Assembly (NCBI GenBank): GCA_017517705.1
Contig: JAFWYM010000016.1
Location: 124,001 to 188,000, forward strand
From: Alistipes sp.
GTDB taxonomy: Bacteria; Bacteroidota; Bacteroidia; Bacteroidales; Rikenellaceae
Length of the DNA: 64,000 nt
Direction: 5' to 3'
The notes under the pieces: model-generated
What the model saw: the letters and a program-made list of their open reading frames with translations, nothing else
Told to the model about the DNA's origin: nothing
Databases searched by the model: none
Position numbers and translations under genes: made by a program
Shown here: piece by piece, positions 17,052 to 26,622 of the stretch
How the letters are laid out: each line of letters opens with the position of its first letter
How positions within the stretch are numbered: the first letter of the stretch is position 1

Positions 17052-17298
17052 AATATGTTATCTTTTTTTTTCAACAATATGACGTAACCACCCTTTTTAG
17101 GCACGCCTATTGCGAGAAGCCAAACATTTAATCACGCTAAATTGTATCAACGAAATGACGATTTTAATAAATAAACCGCACTTGGCGACGCCAATAAATT
17201 CATAAATATGCTATATGCGTATATTTGATTTCGACCCCCACGACAAAGGATGGCAACGAGGCACATTATGGGAGCCTAAAAATATGAAATAAAATCTA

Positions 17299-17328
17299 TT
17301 GTCGCATAAAAAATTTTGTGTATATTTG
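17299..17328 (+). promoter_or_regulatory. Promoter of the Oar-like TonB receptor
   Basis: TTG (17299-17301), 19 bases, TATATTTG (17321-17328), followed by GC-rich inverted sequence (GCGCGGTTATGTGCGC). Expected start of transcription is near 17335, giving a leader of about 80 bases. Confidence 0.8.
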
Positions 17329-17412
17329 CGTCGCAAATTGCGCGGTTATGTGCGCGATTGACAGATAATCCATTAACCTGACACATAAATAGTGTCCCTA
17401 AATCCTTTAACA

Positions 17413-20400
17413 ATGAAGCGACTGCTTTTAACCGTCGCACTGCTCTTTGTCGTGGCAGTGGCGTCGGCTCAGGTTACCACCGCTACGATACGCGGCTCGG
17501 TTACTGCCAACGACAACCCTCTTCCCGGTGCCACAATCGTAGCACTGCATACCCCGTCGGGTACAAATTACGGCACAACAGCAAATGGCGAAGGCTACTA
17601 CTCGATCAGCGGCATGCGCGTAGGTGGCCCATACGAGATAACTATCACGTTCATAGGATATAAGACATTAGTCATCAAAGACGTACACCTTTCGCTTGGC
17701 GGTGCCGACACGTTTGATGCGGCACTTGTTGAGTCGCCCATCGAGGTTGACGATATTGTCGTGATGGCGGGTGGTAAGCGCACGACAGATGGCTCTACGT
17801 TCAGCCGTGTGGAGATCGAGACGATACCCTCCATCGACCGCGCCATCTTCGACCTGACACACCTCATGTCCTCGGCCGTGAGTCCCGCCTCTGGAGGCAT
17901 CGTGCTGTCAGGGCAGAGTCCTCGCTACAACGCCTTCTCGATAGATGGCACATCGTCGGAGGACATCTACGGCCTGGGAACTACGGGAATGACCGGCTCG
18001 CTCACACGTGCCAACCCTATTCCTATCGATGCGCTTGAGGCTGTATCGCTCTCAACATCAACGGTTGACGTGCGCGAGAGCGGCTTCACGGGAGGTGCCA
18101 TCAATGCTATTACGCGCTCGGGAAGCAACGAATTTCGCGGCTCGGCATACACCTACTTCAACAATCAGGAGTTCTGGGGCACGACACCGGGAAAGAATAT
18201 CGCCGAGCGTAAGCCTCTATCGCAGCAGATGACCAACATTGTGGGTGTGACCATTGGCGGCCCCATCATCAAGGATAAGCTCTTCTTCTTCGCCGCGGGC
18301 GAGTTTAACCGCAATATGACACCCTCGACAAACTACCCGGGCAGCGCTGTCTCGGCACTTACGCTCGAGGAGGCAGAGAGGATATCGAAGCATTACGAGG
18401 GGCTCACGGGATATGATGGCGGTGGCTATGGCGAGAACGACGTTCTGGAGCTTACGGGCTCGGCCGTGGCACGCCTCGACTGGAACATAAGCGACCAGCA
18501 CCACCTATCGCTGCGCTACAATATGCTCCATGCCGATGCCGATGCCGTGTCGAACTCCGCTCAGGCCTTCTACTTCACGGGCGCGGAGTATACCAATATC
18601 AACCGCACGCACTCTGCTGTTGCAGAGCTTAACTCGGCATGGACGGATAGCTCCGACAACCATGTAAGCAACTCGCTACGTGTGGGTTACACACGCCTAC
18701 AGGATGGCCGCACCACCGAGAAGAGCCTCCCTGCCGTCATCATCAACGGCCTTGGCGAGCGTGGCACAGGCAGCGCTACAATCGGCACAAATCCATACTC
18801 GGGACGTAATATGCTCTATCAAGACGTCTTTATCTTTGGCGACGATGTGACCTTCAGTCGTGGCAAGCACGACATCACCGTGGGCACGACAAACGAGATA
18901 TACCGCGCCGATAACCTATATATGGCAAATGCACGTGGCACCTACACATATGCCTCGATGGATGACTTCCTCGCCGACCGCGCTACGCAGTATGCCTACG
19001 GCTACTTCGCTACGGGCAAGAAGAACCCTCCGATGACTACGGGACAGTTTGCCATCTACGCTCAGGACGAGGTTGCCCTCAGCCGCGAGCTGCGCCTGAC
19101 GTATGGACTACGTCTCGACATCCCCGTGATGTTCGACACACCGGGGAGGAATGAGGAGTTCAATAGTAGTTATTTCGCCAAATTCGGAACAATGACGGGC
19201 GATATTCCTCGAGCGCAAATACTCCTCTCACCACGCATAGGCGTCGAGTGGAAGCGCGATATTTTGACGCTACGTGGTAGTGCCGGCATATATACCGGAA
19301 GCATACCCTTCGTATGGCTGTCGAACTGCTACCAGAACAACGGCCTACGTTCGATTGGTGTGACGGTGACAAACCCCGACGAGACACCCTCGTTCAGCCT
19401 CAACCCCGAGAGTGTGGGCATACCGAGCAACCCATCTATCGACCTTGTATCTAAGGACTTCCGCTATCCCCAGGTATTTCGCATAACGGCAGGAGCGAAG
19501 GTCGACCTCTACCCCTTGGTTGTGAGCGTAGATGCCGACTACACGAAGGGTATAAACAACATATTTGTCGAAAACCTCGTTGCCGAGGATCATGGTCAGA
19601 GACTCTACGTGGGTGGTGACAGCAGCAATACTTCGGCTACGTACTATAACTCCACGACGAAGGATTATGCTGCGGTATACCGCCTCCGAAACACCTCAAA
19701 GGGTTACTCGTGGAGCACCACAGCACGCGTAGAATATAGCTTTTTGGGGAGTCTCGAGGGACTCAAGGCGATGGCGGCATACACATACTCCATGTCGCGT
19801 AGCGTAAACGATGGCGTATCGGCTCAGTCGTCATCAAACTGGGGGCGCACGTACGCCGTGGACAGCAACTCTCCCGAGCTCAGCAGCTCCATCTATGAGT
19901 TCCCGCACAAGGTCGTGGCATCGCTGTCGTACTCACGTCGCTATGGTCTCTTTGGCACCAACGTAATGCTGCTTTACAACGGCTACTCGGGCGAGCACTA
20001 CTCGTTGACATACGTGCGTGGCAAGGTGGATGCCAATGGCGACACATATCGTGGTAACTCACTGATATACATCCCCACAGAGGCCGAGATGTCGTCGATG
20101 TTATGGGCCGACGACACATCATCGGCAGCATTTAACGACTACATCAAGGCCGACAAGTACCTCAGCGCACATCGTGGTAAGTTTGCCGAGCGCAACTCGC
20201 ACTCACTACCCTTCGTACACCGCTTAGACCTACACGTGGCGCAATCGTTCTACTTCTCGAAGCAAAGCAGCCGACGCATAGAGCTCTCACTCGACGTGAT
20301 CAACCTCTCGAACCTCATCTCGCGCTCGTGGGGTCTTGTACACCGCACATCGAACTGGGCACTCTCGCCCGTGACAATAACCGAGCTCAAGGAGGTGGAC

Positions 20401-20502
20401 GGAGGCTATCGCCCTGTATACAAGTTTAATGGTGCGGAGTACACAACCAACGACATCGCCTCGCGCTGGCATATGCAGCTAGGCCTAAAGATTGTATTCT
20501 AA
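17413..20502 (+). CDS. Oar-like TonB-dependent receptor
   Basis: Outer-membrane receptor of about 1029 aa. The start at 17413 (MKRLLLTVALLFVVAVASAQ) gives a clean signal peptide cleaved after ASA; a GTG 21 bases upstream is in frame but not needed. Carboxypeptidase-regulatory-like domain about 24-105 (GSVTANDNPLPGATIVA), plug about 120-250 with GGAINAITRSGSNEFRGS and TIGGPIIKDKLFFF, then a long beta-barrel ending in Phe. The plug signatures resemble the Oar family rather than SusC; there is no SusD gene next to it. Its partner is the BACON/LRR lipoprotein 48 bases downstream. The ligand is unknown. Confidence 0.9.
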   Translation: MKRLLLTVALLFVVAVASAQVTTATIRGSVTANDNPLPGATIVALHTPSGTNYGTTANGEGYYSISGMRVGGPYEITITFIGYKTLVIKDVHLSLGGADTFDAALVESPIEVDDIVVMAGGKRTTDGSTFSRVEIETIPSIDRAIFDLTHLMSSAVSPASGGIVLSGQSPRYNAFSIDGTSSEDIYGLGTTGMTGSLTRANPIPIDALEAVSLSTSTVDVRESGFTGGAINAITRSGSNEFRGSAYTYFNNQEFWGTTPGKNIAERKPLSQQMTNIVGVTIGGPIIKDKLFFFAAGEFNRNMTPSTNYPGSAVSALTLEEAERISKHYEGLTGYDGGGYGENDVLELTGSAVARLDWNISDQHHLSLRYNMLHADADAVSNSAQAFYFTGAEYTNINRTHSAVAELNSAWTDSSDNHVSNSLRVGYTRLQDGRTTEKSLPAVIINGLGERGTGSATIGTNPYSGRNMLYQDVFIFGDDVTFSRGKHDITVGTTNEIYRADNLYMANARGTYTYASMDDFLADRATQYAYGYFATGKKNPPMTTGQFAIYAQDEVALSRELRLTYGLRLDIPVMFDTPGRNEEFNSSYFAKFGTMTGDIPRAQILLSPRIGVEWKRDILTLRGSAGIYTGSIPFVWLSNCYQNNGLRSIGVTVTNPDETPSFSLNPESVGIPSNPSIDLVSKDFRYPQVFRITAGAKVDLYPLVVSVDADYTKGINNIFVENLVAEDHGQRLYVGGDSSNTSATYYNSTTKDYAAVYRLRNTSKGYSWSTTARVEYSFLGSLEGLKAMAAYTYSMSRSVNDGVSAQSSSNWGRTYAVDSNSPELSSSIYEFPHKVVASLSYSRRYGLFGTNVMLLYNGYSGEHYSLTYVRGKVDANGDTYRGNSLIYIPTEAEMSSMLWADDTSSAAFNDYIKADKYLSAHRGKFAERNSHSLPFVHRLDLHVAQSFYFSKQSSRRIELSLDVINLSNLISRSWGLVHRTSNWALSPVTITELKEVDGGYRPVYKFNGAEYTTNDIASRWHMQLGLKIVF

Positions 20503-20550
20503 ACCTCGAAACGGACACAAACAATTAAAAACAAATAATACCTCTACACC

Positions 20551-22677
20551 ATGAAGAGATTTACCAACTTCCTAATTCTTGCCCTCGCCATTGTTGCTCT
20601 TGCAGCCTGCGACAAGGAGGATGTGAGCAACACTACGGGCATAACCTTCGACCCCGAGTGCGACCTGACACCTACATTCGCACACGAGGGAGGTAGCAAG
20701 GAGTACACCTTCACTACCAAGTATGAGTGGTCGGCACGTGCCGACCATCAGTGGGCGACGATAACCCCCAGCTCGGGAGATAAGTACAACAAATACTTCG
20801 TCATCGCCGTGACGCCTAACACCGAGGGCGAGGATCGCACAACGAATGTGACCATCGAGCTCAGCAATGGCAATAGTGTCGTGATACCCGTGCTTCAGGA
20901 GAAGGCCCCGCGCTTCGATAGCGAGGCTAAGAGGACGCTCACCATCGACAGCGAGGGTGGCACCATCGATGTAGACATCGAGACAAACCAGCAGTACAGC
21001 GTGAAGATAGCCAAGGAGGCCACGTGGCTCACTGCCGAGATCACCCGCGGAGCCATGCACAGCGAGACAATATCGTTCACGGCACGCGCCAACGACACCA
21101 CATCATCGCGCATCGCCGTGGTAAACATCATCGCCGAGGATAACTCCATAATCGACACCTTCAACATCATACAGTACTCTGCAGGCGTATCGCAGAACGA
21201 GTTGGTCTACTACACACCCTATGCTACACGTGTGGATATTCCCGAGGGTGCTAAGTTCGGCGCCTCACTCGTAGCACACATCTACGATCCCAAGAGCAGG
21301 TGCAACCGTATGATCTTTGACCACAACGTGCTTAACATCCCGGCATACCTCTTCGCCAATCGCGACGACATCGTTAATTTCGACATCCCCGCATGCGTGG
21401 AGCAGATTGAGGATGGCGCCTTCAGTGGTTGTGTGGGCTGCAACGAGTTCCAGATACCGGCCAATATCAAGAACCTCGGCAGCAACATCTTTGATGGCTG
21501 CAGCGGCACGCTCACCATAAATGGCGTGACACCCGACACGTCGCTTTCGACAACCGACACAGGGCATTGGCTCTACAACTCGACATTCGACACCGTCATC
21601 ATCAATAGCAACATCGGTAGTGGCGCCTTCTGCGACTATGCTGCCGTGACAAACGTGACATTCGCTAACGGCGTTACGAGCATCGGCAACGACGCCTTCG
21701 CTGCATGCCAGAATATCACCGAGGTACGTGCCGAGAGCATCGCCGCATGGTGTGGCATAGGCTTCGGCAACAGCACCGCAAACCCACTCTTCAACGGCAC
21801 ATGTGCCCTCAAGATCGATGGCAAGACCATAACGGAGCTTACGACGACAGCCGACATTGCTGCTGTGCGCACAAATACATTCAGTGGCTACAAGGCTCTT
21901 AAGAGGGTGACCATCAACGACGACACCACAGCACTCGGTGCCGGTGCATTCTACATGTGCGACCTTGAGACCTTCGACCTCAGCGGCAGCGTTATATCTA
22001 TGGGTATTCAGGTGTTGCCACATAAGGATGGGGACAACGTAACCTACACCACGGTGGGCGTATTCACCAAGTGTAAGATCGGCACGCTCACCATAAATGG
22101 CGACATCAAGGCACAGAGCACTACGGGCGACTCATCGAAGCACTGGTTCACAGGCCTCGAGGCTAAGAAGATCGTCTTTAGCGATAAGTGTAGCGTCGTT
22201 AATAACCTCTTGCTGAGCTACTGCACTGCCGAGGAGGTGAGCATAGCACGAAGCGTCAAGAGCATTGGCGAGGGCGCCTTCGCTGCATGCCCCAACCTTA
22301 AGAGGGTGACACTCAATGAGGGTCTTGAGACTATCGGCGTACACGCCTTCTTCAACTGCCCTGTGCTCAGCGACATAGAGATACCCGCAACCGTCACAAC
22401 CATCGGAGGCTACGCCTTCCAGGGTTGCAGCGCGATTAAGAGCCTCACACTCCCCGCAGGGCTCCTGTCGATTGGTGAGTATGCCTTCTACGACTGCGAT
22501 GCCCTCACGACGCTCTACTCTCGAGCAACGACACCTCCCGCGCTCAACAGCAAATACATATTAAACAGCGCGCCCGGCGTGCTTACGATATACGTTCCCG
22601 CGAGCGCTGTTGGAGCGTACAAGAGCGACGCCATGTGGAAGAGCTACGCATCGTCAATCCAGGGCTACACATTCTAA
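20551..22677 (+). CDS. BACON and BspA-like leucine-rich-repeat surface lipoprotein
   Basis: Lipoprotein of 708 aa: signal with lipobox Cys20 (VALAAC), two BACON domains (about 35-115 and 125-210; TKYEWSARADHQWATITPSS and WLTAEITRGA are typical), then BspA-type LRR_5 repeats to the C-terminus (VEQIEDGAFSGC, VTSIGNDAFAAC, LETIGVHAFFNC, LLSIGEYAFYDC) and the usual closing segment VPASAVGAYKSDAMWKSYAS. Proteins of this type sit on the outer surface and bind host or dietary polymers. Placed directly after an Oar-like receptor, it could deliver ligand to it. The family calls are firm; the ligand is unknown. Confidence 0.9.
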   Translation: MKRFTNFLILALAIVALAACDKEDVSNTTGITFDPECDLTPTFAHEGGSKEYTFTTKYEWSARADHQWATITPSSGDKYNKYFVIAVTPNTEGEDRTTNVTIELSNGNSVVIPVLQEKAPRFDSEAKRTLTIDSEGGTIDVDIETNQQYSVKIAKEATWLTAEITRGAMHSETISFTARANDTTSSRIAVVNIIAEDNSIIDTFNIIQYSAGVSQNELVYYTPYATRVDIPEGAKFGASLVAHIYDPKSRCNRMIFDHNVLNIPAYLFANRDDIVNFDIPACVEQIEDGAFSGCVGCNEFQIPANIKNLGSNIFDGCSGTLTINGVTPDTSLSTTDTGHWLYNSTFDTVIINSNIGSGAFCDYAAVTNVTFANGVTSIGNDAFAACQNITEVRAESIAAWCGIGFGNSTANPLFNGTCALKIDGKTITELTTTADIAAVRTNTFSGYKALKRVTINDDTTALGAGAFYMCDLETFDLSGSVISMGIQVLPHKDGDNVTYTTVGVFTKCKIGTLTINGDIKAQSTTGDSSKHWFTGLEAKKIVFSDKCSVVNNLLLSYCTAEEVSIARSVKSIGEGAFAACPNLKRVTLNEGLETIGVHAFFNCPVLSDIEIPATVTTIGGYAFQGCSAIKSLTLPAGLLSIGEYAFYDCDALTTLYSRATTPPALNSKYILNSAPGVLTIYVPASAVGAYKSDAMWKSYASSIQGYTF

Positions 22678-22693
22678 GATAACCGTAGGGAAG

Positions 22694-22761
22694 AACGCCA
22701 GCAACGAGTTAGCTGAAATGAGTACTATTGATACTCAAGCGGCTAACTCGTTGCTGGCGTT
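22694..22761 (+). terminator. Very long perfect hairpin after the LRR lipoprotein
   Basis: A perfect 20-bp stem (arms 22694-22713 and 22742-22761, containing CCAGCAACGAGTTAGC) encloses a second hairpin (GAGTA...TACTC). No proper T-run follows, so it may be a terminator of a different type or an mRNA 3'-end stabiliser. The remaining gap to 22888 contains nothing I recognise. Confidence 0.65.
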
Positions 22762-22888
22762 TGTGCCTCTATGGCTTGCCCCTACACCTTAAGCCTAAGT
22801 AGCGCAACACGCACCCACACCCTATATAGGCGCGCATAATTTTTGCTGATGAACATCGTTGCAAGGCTTTTTTTAATTTTTTGAAAAA

Positions 22889-22920
22889 TTTGTTTATTCC
22901 GAATTAGTTTCGTACCTTTG
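22889..22920 (+). promoter_or_regulatory. Promoter of the NifU-like/GGGtGRT operon
   Basis: TTTG (22889-22892), 20 bases, TACCTTTG (22913-22920): full Bacteroidetes consensus. The leader to the start codon is about 57 bases. Confidence 0.85.
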
Positions 22921-22983
22921 TCACGATTTGTGCTAAACGCAAAATAGAACTAATATATAATAAACTAAAAAGTAACTAAGACT

Positions 22984-23676
22984 ATGATTTACTCACACGA
23001 AGTGCAGCAGATGTGCTGCGTGAAGAAGGGTGCTAACCACGAGTCTGCACCTATCCCCGAGGAGGGCAAATGGGTACGCGCAAAGGAGATTAAGGATATC
23101 TCTGGTCTTACCCACGGTATTGGTTGGTGTGCTCCCCAGCAGGGTGCTTGCAAGCTCACACTCAACGTTAAGGATGGTATCATCGAGGAGGCATTGGTTG
23201 AGACTATCGGTTGCTCGGGTATGACACACTCGGCAGCTATGGCCTCGGAGATTCTCCCCGGCAAGACAATACTTGAGGCTCTCAATACCGACCTCGTATG
23301 CGACGCTATCAACACCGCTATGCGCGAGTTGTTCAAGCAGATAGTATATGGCCGTACACAGTCAGCCTTCTCGGAGGGTGGCCTCGTTATCGGCGCATCG
23401 CTCGAAGACCTTGGTAAGGGTCTCCGCTCACAGGTAGGTACCATGTTCGGCACCAACGCCAAGGGTACACGCTACCTCGAGATGGCCGAGGGTTACTGCA
23501 CACGCATGGCTCTCGACGCTAACGACGAGGTTATAGGCTACGAGTTCGTACACCTCGGCAAGATGATGGACTTCATCAAGAAGGGCATCGAGCCCGCAGA
23601 GGCATTGGAGAAGGCTAAGGGCTCATACGGCCGCTTCAAGGATGCTGTTAAGTATATCGATCCTCGTCACGAGTAA
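22984..23676 (+). CDS. NifU-like iron-sulfur scaffold-type protein
   Basis: Cytoplasmic protein of 230 aa related to the NifU/IscU N-terminal fold. Cysteines that could bind a cluster are Cys11 and Cys12 (MCCVKKG), Cys48 (IGWCAPQQGAC), Cys57 and Cys76 (ETIGCSGMTHSAAMASEILPG), the last in a segment like the IscU ETIGCGA region. The C-terminal half (LEMAEGYCTRMALD) is specific to this family. It is followed after 45 bases by the GGGtGRT protein; the two are usually annotated as a pair in Bacteroidetes and Clostridia. Whether it assembles clusters for its partner is inference. Confidence 0.82.
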   Translation: MIYSHEVQQMCCVKKGANHESAPIPEEGKWVRAKEIKDISGLTHGIGWCAPQQGACKLTLNVKDGIIEEALVETIGCSGMTHSAAMASEILPGKTILEALNTDLVCDAINTAMRELFKQIVYGRTQSAFSEGGLVIGASLEDLGKGLRSQVGTMFGTNAKGTRYLEMAEGYCTRMALDANDEVIGYEFVHLGKMMDFIKKGIEPAEALEKAKGSYGRFKDAVKYIDPRHE

Positions 23677-23721
23677 CCGAGGGCGTTCATAGAGTATTAA
23701 CCATTAAATTTCAGGAAAATT

Positions 23722-24720
23722 ATGGCATTATTTGAGAGCTACGAGCGCAGAATCGATAAGATCAACGCTGTGCTTGCACAATATGGTATTAAGTCAGTCG
23801 AGGAGGCTAAGGCCATCTGCGACGAGAAGGGCATCGACCCCTATAAGATGTGCGAGGAGACTCAGCCCATCTGCTTCGAGAACGCTAAGTGGGCCTACGT
23901 TGTAGGTGCTGCCATCGCCATCAAGAAGGGTTGCACAAATGCTGCTGATGCTGCCGAGGCTATCGGCGAGGGTCTTCAGGCCTTCTGCATCAACGGCTCT
24001 GTAGCTGAGGATCGTAAGGTAGGTATCGGCCACGGTAACCTCGCAGCACGCCTTCTCCGCGAGGAGACACAGTGCTTCGCCTTCCTCGCCGGCCACGAGT
24101 CATTCGCTGCTGCCGAGGGCGCCATTAAGATTGCCGAGATGGCTAACCGCGTGCGTAAGAACCCCTTGCGCGTGATCCTCAACGGTCTTGGCAAGGATGC
24201 TGCGAAGATTATCTCACGCATCAACGGCTTCACATACGTTCGCACCGAGTTCGACTACTACACAGGCGAGGTACACGAGGTAGAGACTATCTCATACTCT
24301 GACGGTCTCCGCTCGAAGGTACGCTGCTATGGCGCGGACGATGTACGCGAGGGTGTAGCTATCATGTGGAAGGAGGATGTAGATGTATCTATCACTGGTA
24401 ACTCTACCAACCCCACACGCTTCCAGCACCCCGTAGCAGGTACATATAAGAAGGAGCGCACGTTGGCAGGCAAGAAGTACTTCTCGGTAGCATCAGGTGG
24501 TGGTACCGGCCGTACGTTGCACCCCGACAACATGGCTGCCGGCCCCGCATCATACGGTATGACCGACACAATGGGTCGTATGCACTCTGACGCACAGTTT
24601 GCAGGCTCTTCATCAGTTCCCGCACACGTGGAGATGATGGGCTTCCTCGGTATGGGTAACAACCCCATGGTTGGTGCTACGGTGGCTATTGCAGTAGCTA
24701 TCCAGCAGGCAATGAACTAA
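23722..24720 (+). CDS. GGGtGRT family protein
   Basis: Protein of 332 aa named after its motif, here ASGGGTGRTLHPDNM (about 257-271). Other conserved blocks are GEGLQAFCINGSVAEDRKVGIGHGNLAARLL (about 85-115) and GMGNNPMVGATVAIAVA near the end. No signal peptide or membrane segment. The enzyme activity is not established. It is co-transcribed with the NifU-like gene. The translated codons are strongly biased, suggesting high expression. Family assignment is secure; any function is open. Confidence 0.9.
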   Translation: MALFESYERRIDKINAVLAQYGIKSVEEAKAICDEKGIDPYKMCEETQPICFENAKWAYVVGAAIAIKKGCTNAADAAEAIGEGLQAFCINGSVAEDRKVGIGHGNLAARLLREETQCFAFLAGHESFAAAEGAIKIAEMANRVRKNPLRVILNGLGKDAAKIISRINGFTYVRTEFDYYTGEVHEVETISYSDGLRSKVRCYGADDVREGVAIMWKEDVDVSITGNSTNPTRFQHPVAGTYKKERTLAGKKYFSVASGGGTGRTLHPDNMAAGPASYGMTDTMGRMHSDAQFAGSSSVPAHVEMMGFLGMGNNPMVGATVAIAVAIQQAMN

Positions 24721-24757
24721 TTTGCCGTGAAAAGCCGCAATCTGCGGCACCAAACTC

Positions 24758-24805
24758 AACTCCCCGAATGGGTAATACGCACAAGTATGACCCATCCGGG
24801 GAGTT
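24758..24805 (+). terminator. Terminator-like hairpin after the GGGtGRT gene
   Basis: AACTCCCCGAATGGGT (24758-24773) pairs with ACCCATCCGGGGAGTT (24790-24805) with a single mismatch; a smaller GCCGCA...TGCGGC hairpin precedes it at 24734-24748. The T-run is weak (CTCATTTGG). Confidence 0.65.
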
Positions 24806-24880
24806 CTCATTTGGCACCACATCTCACAACTTTTGACGACAAATTGGGCAACGACTCCAATCTACCCTTTCTCTTCATCA

Positions 24881-24899
24881 AGGCCAAGCCTAACCCCTT
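24881..24899. repeat. 19-bp repeat, left copy of an inverted pair
   Basis: AGGCCAAGCCTAACCCCTT here is exactly the reverse complement of 27822-27840. Both copies lie next to CCCCTCGGG hairpins and together bracket about 2.9 kb with the hexosaminidase, the 88-bp array and the HdeD-like gene. Confidence 0.7.
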
Positions 24900-24905
24900 G
24901 CATAG

Positions 24906-24955
24906 TAAAACCCCTCGGGATGTACTTATGATCGAGTACTATCCCGAGGGGGTTT
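24906..24955 (-). terminator. Terminator after the hexosaminidase gene
   Basis: ACCCCTCGGGAT pairs with ATCCCGAGGGGGT, and an inner GTACT/AGTAC extends the stem. On the minus strand it is followed by TTTTACTATG. The same core hairpin occurs at 27851-27894. Confidence 0.75.
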
Positions 24956-24998
24956 GCTGTGTTTGGATGAATCAGGGACGATCCATTCAACACATCAT

Positions 24999-26597
24999 CT
25001 ATTCGCGACCCTCAAAGTAATATGGCGCATAGTTCCAGCCACAGGCATCGTAGAACTTGCGGAAGGTGTTCATGCGAGGACGGATGCTCTCAGCATCGCG
25101 ACGCTCGTTGGCCCACTGTATCTCGGCCATGGCTGCAAGACGCGGAAGGAGCATCTTCTCGACCCACGACATCGTCTTTAAATACTCCGACCACATATTA
25201 CACTGAACACCAATGATATGCTTCTTGGCATCGTCGCTCACGCCCTCGTATGGATCCCATGCGTAGATCATCTCGAAAGGTATGTAGCCACCAATCTGGA
25301 GACCCTCACCCTCTTGGCTCTTGGTCTGGTAGAAGTTGAGATAGCATAGTGTCATAGGTGTCATGACGACATCGTTGCCACGCTCAGCAGCGTAGATGCC
25401 CGCCTTCAAGCCACGCCACGACATGACCGTAGCGGTGTCCGTAACGCCACCATCGAGAATCTCGTCCCAGCCAATCATGCGACGACCATTGGCGATAAGG
25501 AACTTCTCGATGCGTGCCACGAGGTAGCCCTGAAGCTGCTCCTCGTGCTCAAGACCCTGAGCCTTCATCATAGCCTGGCAGTGCTCGCACTCCTTCCAGC
25601 GATCCTTCGGGCACTCATCGCCACCGATATGTATAAGCTCCGAGGGGAAGAGCTCGATAACCTCCTTAAGCACATTCTCCAAGAACTCGTATGTCGTCTC
25701 CTTGCCTGCGCAGAGCACCTCGGGGGTTACGCCCCACATCGTCCACACGTCGACCTCCTGCTCATTGCAACCGAGCCATGGCAGGGCGTGGAGTGCCGCC
25801 TGCGAGTGTCCGGGCATCTCAATCTCGGGGATGATGGTCACGTAGCGCTTGGCTGCATAGGCCACAACATCGCGAATCTCCTCCTGTGTGTAGTAGCCAC
25901 CATAGGGCTCGCCATCCCACCACTTAGGCTCGAGACCGTGACCTATGAGCGTCTCCTTACGCATAGCACCCTTCTCCGTGAGCTCGGGATAGGCCTTGAT
26001 CTCAATACGCCAGCCTTGATCGTCGGTAAGATGCCAATGCAGGCGGTTGAGCTTATGTGCTGCGAGGATGTCGATATAGCGCTTAACATCCTCCACAGAG
26101 AAGAAGTGGCGCGACACATCGAGATGTGCTCCGCGGTATGCAAAAGCGGGCTCATCGGCAATAAAGCCATAGGGCACCTTGCCATCGTTGGTGATGATAA
26201 TCTGTCTAAGTGTCTGAAGGCCATAGTATACACCCGCCTCCGAGCCTCCGATGATAAGGATACCCTCCTCCTCGGAAACAGTCATCTCGTAACCCTCGGC
26301 GGGAACGAACTTATCGAGGCGAATCTTTATGCCCTTACCGCGCTTCGAGGTGCGCATAGGCTTCTCCGCATCGAAGTACTCCTGCATATCGGCAGCAAAC
26401 TGCTCGGCAGGGTTCCACAACTCGTCGACAACGACAATAGTGGTCTTGGGTGTTACGACAATCTCGCCCTCCGCAGCAATATCCATATACGCGGGCTGAG
26501 GCACAACATGAAGCTCGCGTGCCGAGAGCACGGGCAGAGCAAGAATAAGGCTAAGCACAACAAGTGCAATACGTGATAGGTATTTCATATATTTCAA
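24999..26597 (-). CDS. Beta-N-acetylhexosaminidase (GH20)
   Basis: Exported glycoside hydrolase of 532 aa that removes terminal GlcNAc/GalNAc from glycans by substrate-assisted catalysis. Signal peptide ending near LPVLSA (about 26; start at codon 1 or 4); GH20b-like domain about 28-148; catalytic barrel about 151-500. The catalytic pair Asp327-Glu328 is in HIGGDECPKDRW; HLDVSRHFF and LHWHLTDDQGW are also typical. It stands alone rather than in a SusCD locus. The 88-bp repeat array lies immediately upstream, with promoter -7-like sequence in its first unit. Confidence 0.94.
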   Translation of the reverse strand: MKYMKYLSRIALVVLSLILALPVLSARELHVVPQPAYMDIAAEGEIVVTPKTTIVVVDELWNPAEQFAADMQEYFDAEKPMRTSKRGKGIKIRLDKFVPAEGYEMTVSEEEGILIIGGSEAGVYYGLQTLRQIIITNDGKVPYGFIADEPAFAYRGAHLDVSRHFFSVEDVKRYIDILAAHKLNRLHWHLTDDQGWRIEIKAYPELTEKGAMRKETLIGHGLEPKWWDGEPYGGYYTQEEIRDVVAYAAKRYVTIIPEIEMPGHSQAALHALPWLGCNEQEVDVWTMWGVTPEVLCAGKETTYEFLENVLKEVIELFPSELIHIGGDECPKDRWKECEHCQAMMKAQGLEHEEQLQGYLVARIEKFLIANGRRMIGWDEILDGGVTDTATVMSWRGLKAGIYAAERGNDVVMTPMTLCYLNFYQTKSQEGEGLQIGGYIPFEMIYAWDPYEGVSDDAKKHIIGVQCNMWSEYLKTMSWVEKMLLPRLAAMAEIQWANERRDAESIRPRMNTFRKFYDACGWNYAPYYFEGRE

Positions 26598-26622
26598 ACT
26601 TAAGGTTACACATTACTATCGC

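Noticed and set aside
25545..26576. 343-residue frame opposite the GH20 hexosaminidase
   Set aside because: Shadow frame of a gene with intact catalytic motifs; no signal, domain or promoter.
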